A DNA stretch of 64,000 nt from DASXMT01 sp963755985 (lineage in GTDB: Bacteria; Actinomycetota; Acidimicrobiia; Acidimicrobiales; RAAP-2): the NCBI GenBank assembly GCA_963755985.1, contig CAVWLO010000003.1:682001-746000 (forward strand), read 5' to 3'. Each line of letters starts with the position of its first letter. Position 1 is the first letter of the stretch. Shown in pieces: positions 62,033 through 64,000 of the stretch. Position numbers and translations under genes: made by a program. Below the pieces are notes generated by a model. It made no database searches. It was not told where the DNA came from and saw nothing but the letters and a program-made list of their open reading frames with translations.

Positions 62033-63513
62033 TCGACGAATCCGTACGCTGGCTCGACGATCGCCTGGGCGTAGCCAAGGGCGGCCGCACCTTCTTGGAC
62101 AAGATCTTCCCCGACCACTGGTCGTTCATGCTCGGCGAGATCGCCCTGTACTCCTTCGTCGTCCTCATCGCCACGGGCGTCTTCCTCAGCCTGTACTTCG
62201 TCCCGTCCGCCCACGAGGTCATCTACCACGGCTCCTACCTCCCCTTACGGGGGCAGAGGGTGTCCGAGGCCTACTCCTCGACCGTCGGGCTGTCCTTCGA
62301 CGTGAAGTCCGGGCTCCTGATGCGCCAGGTCCACCACTGGGCCGCGGACGTGTTCTTGGGCTCGATCGCCGTCCACATGGCCCGGATCTTCTTCACCGGG
62401 GCGTTCCGCAAGCCCCGGGAGCTCAACTGGATGGTCGGCATCACGATGTTGATACTCGGCATCGTCAACGGGTTCCTGGGCTACTCGCTGCCCGACGACC
62501 TGGTGTCGGGGACCGGCATCCGCATCGCCTACTCCATCATCGAATCCGTGCCCCTGGTCGGCTCCTACCTCGGGTTCTTCCTCTTCGGGGGGAACTATCC
62601 CGGCAGCGGGATCATCATCCCGAGGTTCTTCATCCTGCACGTCCTCATCCTGCCGGTGGTCATCGGCGGCCTGATCGCCGCGCACCTCGGTCTCCTGGTC
62701 AAACAGAAGCACACCCAATTCCCCGGCAAGGGGAAGACCGAGCACAACGTGGTCGGCACCCCGATGTTCCCGACGTTCATCGCCAAGACCACCGGGTTCC
62801 TGTTCATGGTCACAGCTGTGCTCTTCCTGTTGGGCGGGTTTGCCCAGATCAACCCGATCTGGCAGTTCGGTCAGTACGAGCCGTACCAGATCTCCTATGC
62901 CGTGCAGCCCGACTGGTACATGGGCTGGCTCGACGGCGCACTTCGGATCATGCCCAGTTGGGAATGGGTGGGGTGGGGCCATACCATCCCCCTCGAGGTG
63001 TTCTTACCCGCGGTGGTGTTCCCCGGCCTGACCTTCAATTTCTTCTATCTCTGGCCGACATTGGAGCGAAGACACACGAAAGACCTGGCCCCCCACAACC
63101 TGCTCGACCGGCCGCGTGACCGCCCGAAGCGGACAGCCGCCGGCGCGGCGGTGCTGATGTTCTATTTCATGTTGTTCGCTGCATCGTCCACCGACGTGAT
63201 GGCCAATTTCTTCAACGTGTCGCTGAACACGGTGCTGTGGTTCTTCCGGATCTCGGTCTTCGTCATCCCGATCATCACCTACTTCGTCACCTACCGGATC
63301 TGCAACGAGATGCGAGCGGCCGAGGGCATCGGCAAGCGCAAGCGGGCCATGGTGGTGAGCCGGTCGGCCGAAGGGGCCTACAGCACGGTCGTCACCGAGC
63401 CCCGTCCCGGCGACGACGCCCACGAGCTCGAGGCCATCCCGGTCCCGACGTACATCAACCTGACCCCCGAGGAGCTCGAGACCGCCCCCGGTGTGCGTCG
63501 GGTCATGCGCTGA
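62029..63513 (+). CDS. qcrB: Cytochrome b subunit of the bc1-type complex
   Basis: A 494-residue protein. Haem-ligand helices carry LLMRQVHHWAADVF and FFILHVLILPVVIGGLIAAH. The quinol-site motif is PDWYMGW, the actinobacterial form of PEWY. Eight or nine helices are present, and the C-terminus has an extra cytoplasmic part. ATG 62029 overlaps qcrA. Last gene of the cluster. Confidence 0.95.
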   Translation: MIDESVRWLDDRLGVAKGGRTFLDKIFPDHWSFMLGEIALYSFVVLIATGVFLSLYFVPSAHEVIYHGSYLPLRGQRVSEAYSSTVGLSFDVKSGLLMRQVHHWAADVFLGSIAVHMARIFFTGAFRKPRELNWMVGITMLILGIVNGFLGYSLPDDLVSGTGIRIAYSIIESVPLVGSYLGFFLFGGNYPGSGIIIPRFFILHVLILPVVIGGLIAAHLGLLVKQKHTQFPGKGKTEHNVVGTPMFPTFIAKTTGFLFMVTAVLFLLGGFAQINPIWQFGQYEPYQISYAVQPDWYMGWLDGALRIMPSWEWVGWGHTIPLEVFLPAVVFPGLTFNFFYLWPTLERRHTKDLAPHNLLDRPRDRPKRTAAGAAVLMFYFMLFAASSTDVMANFFNVSLNTVLWFFRISVFVIPIITYFVTYRICNEMRAAEGIGKRKRAMVVSRSAEGAYSTVVTEPRPGDDAHELEAIPVPTYINLTPEELETAPGVRRVMR

Positions 63514-63620
63514 GCACTCAGCGGACCTATCACGATCCATTCGTTGCGGCTCACCATCTGGGGCCCATCACCTGCGGGGTGAATCCTGTGGCTCGGGGTC
63601 GATCCTGGGGCGGAGGATCT

Positions 63621-64000
63621 CTATGGTTCGAGCGGTACCTGCCACCTGAGTGACGTGCCCCCTCCATCCGGGGCCCCGAGGATCAGGCTGCCACGCAGCT
63701 TCTCGGCGCGGCGCTGCAGATTGCCGAGACCCAGTCCACCCTCGGTGTCCCCGCCACCGGGGATGCCAGTACCGTCGTCAACCACTTCGAGCAGGCAGGT
63801 AGTCGGCGTCACGCTCAGGATCAGTCGGGCACGGGTGGCGTGGGCGTGGCGGCCGATGTTGGTCAACGCCTCCCTGATCGTGGCCAGGAGGTGATGGGCG
63901 ACGGTGTCAGAGACGGAGGTGTCGACCGGGCCATTCATGGTGACCTTGACTTCGAAGCCGACCACCGGCGTCAGCTCTCGGACGAGGGCAAGGACGCTGG
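63621..64000 (-). CDS. Two-component sensor histidine kinase, C-terminal part
   Basis: The frame is open to the right edge, so only the ATPase domain is seen. IREALTNIGRHAHATRARLI is the N box of HisKA_3-type (NarX/LiaS) kinases, LLEVVDDGTGIPGGG the G1 box, and GLGLGNLQRRAEKLRGSL the G2 box. The His box and sensor part lie outside the window. The gap 63514-63620 to qcrB is convergent and shows no clear terminator. Confidence 0.85.
   Translation of the reverse strand, partial: SVLALVRELTPVVGFEVKVTMNGPVDTSVSDTVAHHLLATIREALTNIGRHAHATRARLILSVTPTTCLLEVVDDGTGIPGGGDTEGGLGLGNLQRRAEKLRGSLILGAPDGGGTSLRWQVPLEP

Overview
The window is high-GC DNA from an actinobacterium. Three features point there: mshA (mycothiol synthesis), a qcrCAB-type cytochrome bc segment with a diheme cytochrome c and a ctaE-like oxidase subunit, and a gene order (XRE regulator, mshA, YbjN-like gene, proC, small excisionase-type HTH gene, hemA-hemC-cobA/hemD-hemB) that echoes the Mycobacterium Rv0474-Rv0512 region. 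Details such as the STCLR variant in HemA, many leaderless-looking starts and the haem/NADH dehydrogenase layout suggest a deep branch such as Acidimicrobiia, but this is inference.

Layout. 1-5.1 kb: a partial beta-propeller lipoprotein, a class V aminotransferase divergent from a DksA/TraR zinc-finger protein, an intact IS982-family element, and a divergent nickel superoxide dismutase / maturation peptidase pair (sodN/sodX). 5.2-10.9 kb: XRE regulator, mshA, YbjN-like gene, proC, excisionase-like HTH, a SAM-hydrolase family protein and rex. 11.2-17.9 kb: the early haem/corrin pathway hemA-hemC-cobA-hemD-hemB-hemL, mostly with overlapping stops and starts. 18-24 kb: a DUF222/HNH (13E12-type) gene, a methyltransferase and a tandem pair of unknown membrane-anchored paralogues. 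24-42.4 kb: a geranylgeranyl-reductase-family gene divergent from a complete 14-gene nuoA-N operon for complex I. 42.4-50.1 kb: an FAD monooxygenase-like protein, an alpha/beta hydrolase, a LapA-like protein, a multispanning membrane protein and a broken metallophosphoesterase / lysyl-phosphatidylglycerol-synthase-like locus. 50.4-56.7 kb: a HAD phosphatase, an apolipoprotein N-acyltransferase-like protein, and the late haem genes hemE-hemH-hemY on the minus strand. 57-63.5 kb: a HelD-like helicase, ctaE, qcrC, qcrA and qcrB. The window ends inside a histidine kinase.

Functionally, most of the window serves respiration: haem synthesis from glutamyl-tRNA onward, complex I, a probable quinone side-chain reductase, the bc segment, an oxidase subunit, and the NADH-sensing repressor Rex.

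Two features cut across the window. First, about 25 unrelated short tandem-repeat arrays (period roughly 9-48 bp) lie at gene ends, in intergenic gaps and inside genes. Inside genes they usually keep frame (HemC, HemE, NuoE, NuoI, the 20.9-kb paralogue), but at several 5' ends and one linker they coincide with broken frames (GGR, FAD protein, SAM hydrolase, nuoC, helD). Second, many starts have a TANNNT-like hexamer 6-9 bases upstream, the spacing expected for leaderless mRNAs. These hexamers help place true starts and expose frameshifts. Whether the frameshifts are biological (repeat-length switches) or assembly errors cannot be decided from this sequence alone.
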